DNA from: Amblyornis subalaris
Lineage: Eukaryota; Chordata; Aves; Passeriformes; Ptilonorhynchidae
Direction: 5' to 3'
DNA: 64,000 bases
NCBI GenBank assembly: GCA_018881555.1
Contig: JACAXG010000074.1
Coordinates: 3,107,081-3,171,080, forward strand
Made by a program: the position numbers and the translations under genes
Part shown: piece by piece, positions 63,594 to 64,000 of the stretch
Layout: each line of letters opens with the position of its first letter
How positions within the stretch are numbered: position 1 is the first letter of the stretch
Notes under the pieces: model-generated
What the model was told of the DNA's origin: nothing
Databases searched by the model: none
Seen by the model: only the letters and a program-made list of their open reading frames with translations

Positions 63594-63698
63594 CTCTATA
63601 AGCGCGTGCTCAACTTCACTGGGGCAGAAGCCTGTGCTTGCAGAAGCGTGTGTTTAAGCACTGTCTTGAAAAAATATGGTTTCCTGTATCAGGGCTTT
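63594..63698 (+). repeat. Ancient amniote repeat tail (AAGCACGTGCTTAAC type)
   Basis: TATAAGCGCGTGCTCAACTT, then GCTTGCAGAAGCGTGTGTTT, AAGCACTGTCTTGAA and TATCAGGGCTTTTA resemble the amniote repeat segment with TAAGCACGTGCTTAACTTTA, AAGTTAAGCATGTGCTTAAG, TGCTTTGCTGAATC and GGGGCC. The order of all four words is kept over about 100 bp. It is probably part of the same broad LINE-tail group as the copies near 19.1, 23.7, 41.0 and 53.0 kb. Confidence 0.6.
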
Positions 63699-63746
63699 TA
63701 ATCTCTCCATTCTCCAGTTCTCCATCTGTTAAAAAGAATTAACAGG
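63699..63746 (-). repeat. Possible MIR/L2-like fragment
   Basis: AATCTCTCCATTCTCCAGTT followed by CTCCATCTGTTAAAAAG resembles the reverse strand of the LINE/SINE word ACAGATGGGGAAACTGAGG, which appears as CCTCAGTTTCCCCATCTGTAAAA. It directly abuts the repeat tail at 63594-63698 and may belong to it. Only about 45 bp can be judged. Confidence 0.35.
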
Positions 63747-64000
63747 TGGCAGAAAGGAAATGTTGTTGTCTGTCTTCTGTTAGCTCTTGAAAGCCTCTGA
63801 CTCAGAGAGTGTGGAGCCACAATCCAAGTGAGCCCTCAGCCTCTCCTGAAGCATCCCTGTCATACTACAATGAAAAAAATAATTTATGCAGTTACTTAGA
63901 AGGATATTATGCAACACTGAGATGCCCAGAGGAAGGATTCTGAGGACTGGGGAGGGACAGTTGACCTTTCTAGAAGAAGCTGCAATGGTGCAGAGGACCC

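Noticed and set aside
1..64000. CRISPR arrays, operons, insertion sequences and other prokaryotic features
   Set aside because: The sequence is vertebrate-like. No regularly spaced repeats, ribosome-binding sites or compact gene layout are present.

Overview
The window looks like an intergenic (or very long intronic) stretch of an amniote nuclear genome, most likely a bird. The evidence is as follows. The DNA is AT-rich by eye. Young interspersed repeats are nearly absent. There is one long terminal repeat of a type I recognise from avian genomes (36595-37380, minus strand). There is also a scatter of very old LINE/SINE fragments of the kind shared by birds, crocodilians and turtles. Isolated single N bases occur throughout and look like masked ambiguous positions rather than assembly gaps.

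I find no protein-coding gene I can support. Open frames reach about 170 codons at most. The longer ones I checked begin on non-ATG codons, overlap frames on the other strand, and show no domain, codon pattern or splice-flanked structure I recognise. No tRNA, rRNA, snRNA, known microRNA or CRISPR array was seen. No CpG island of promoter size is present, only short CpG-richer patches (about 15160-15260, 48020-48115 and 52300-52352).

Layout. 1-10 kb is AT-rich single-copy DNA with an L2-like fragment at 1760-1862 and a short palindromic repeat tail at 2102-2148. 10-20 kb holds a candidate conserved block with an octamer site near 10.3 kb and two or more old repeat tails (18.0 and 19.1 kb). 20-36 kb is mostly featureless, with a clear old repeat tail at 23.7 kb and candidate regulatory blocks at 31.1, 32.2 and 35.6 kb. 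36.6-37.4 kb is the solo LTR. 38.9 kb has a long interrupted palindrome with two facing GTTTACA cores around a CCAAT. 41-43 kb has a cluster of old repeat tails. 45.6-52.6 kb is the stretch richest in candidate regulatory DNA (45.6, 46.4, 50.3, 51.2 and 52.5 kb), rich in homeodomain and octamer-type motifs, with an L2-like fragment at 48.34-48.48 kb. 53-64 kb adds more old repeat fragments (53.0, 58.8 and 63.6 kb) and a last candidate block at 61.06-61.51 kb.

Taken together, the most economical reading is a gene-poor regulatory territory: old repeats, one retroviral LTR remnant, and several blocks that look like distal enhancers of an unseen neighbouring gene. The enhancer reading is inference from motif density only and has not been tested by alignment.
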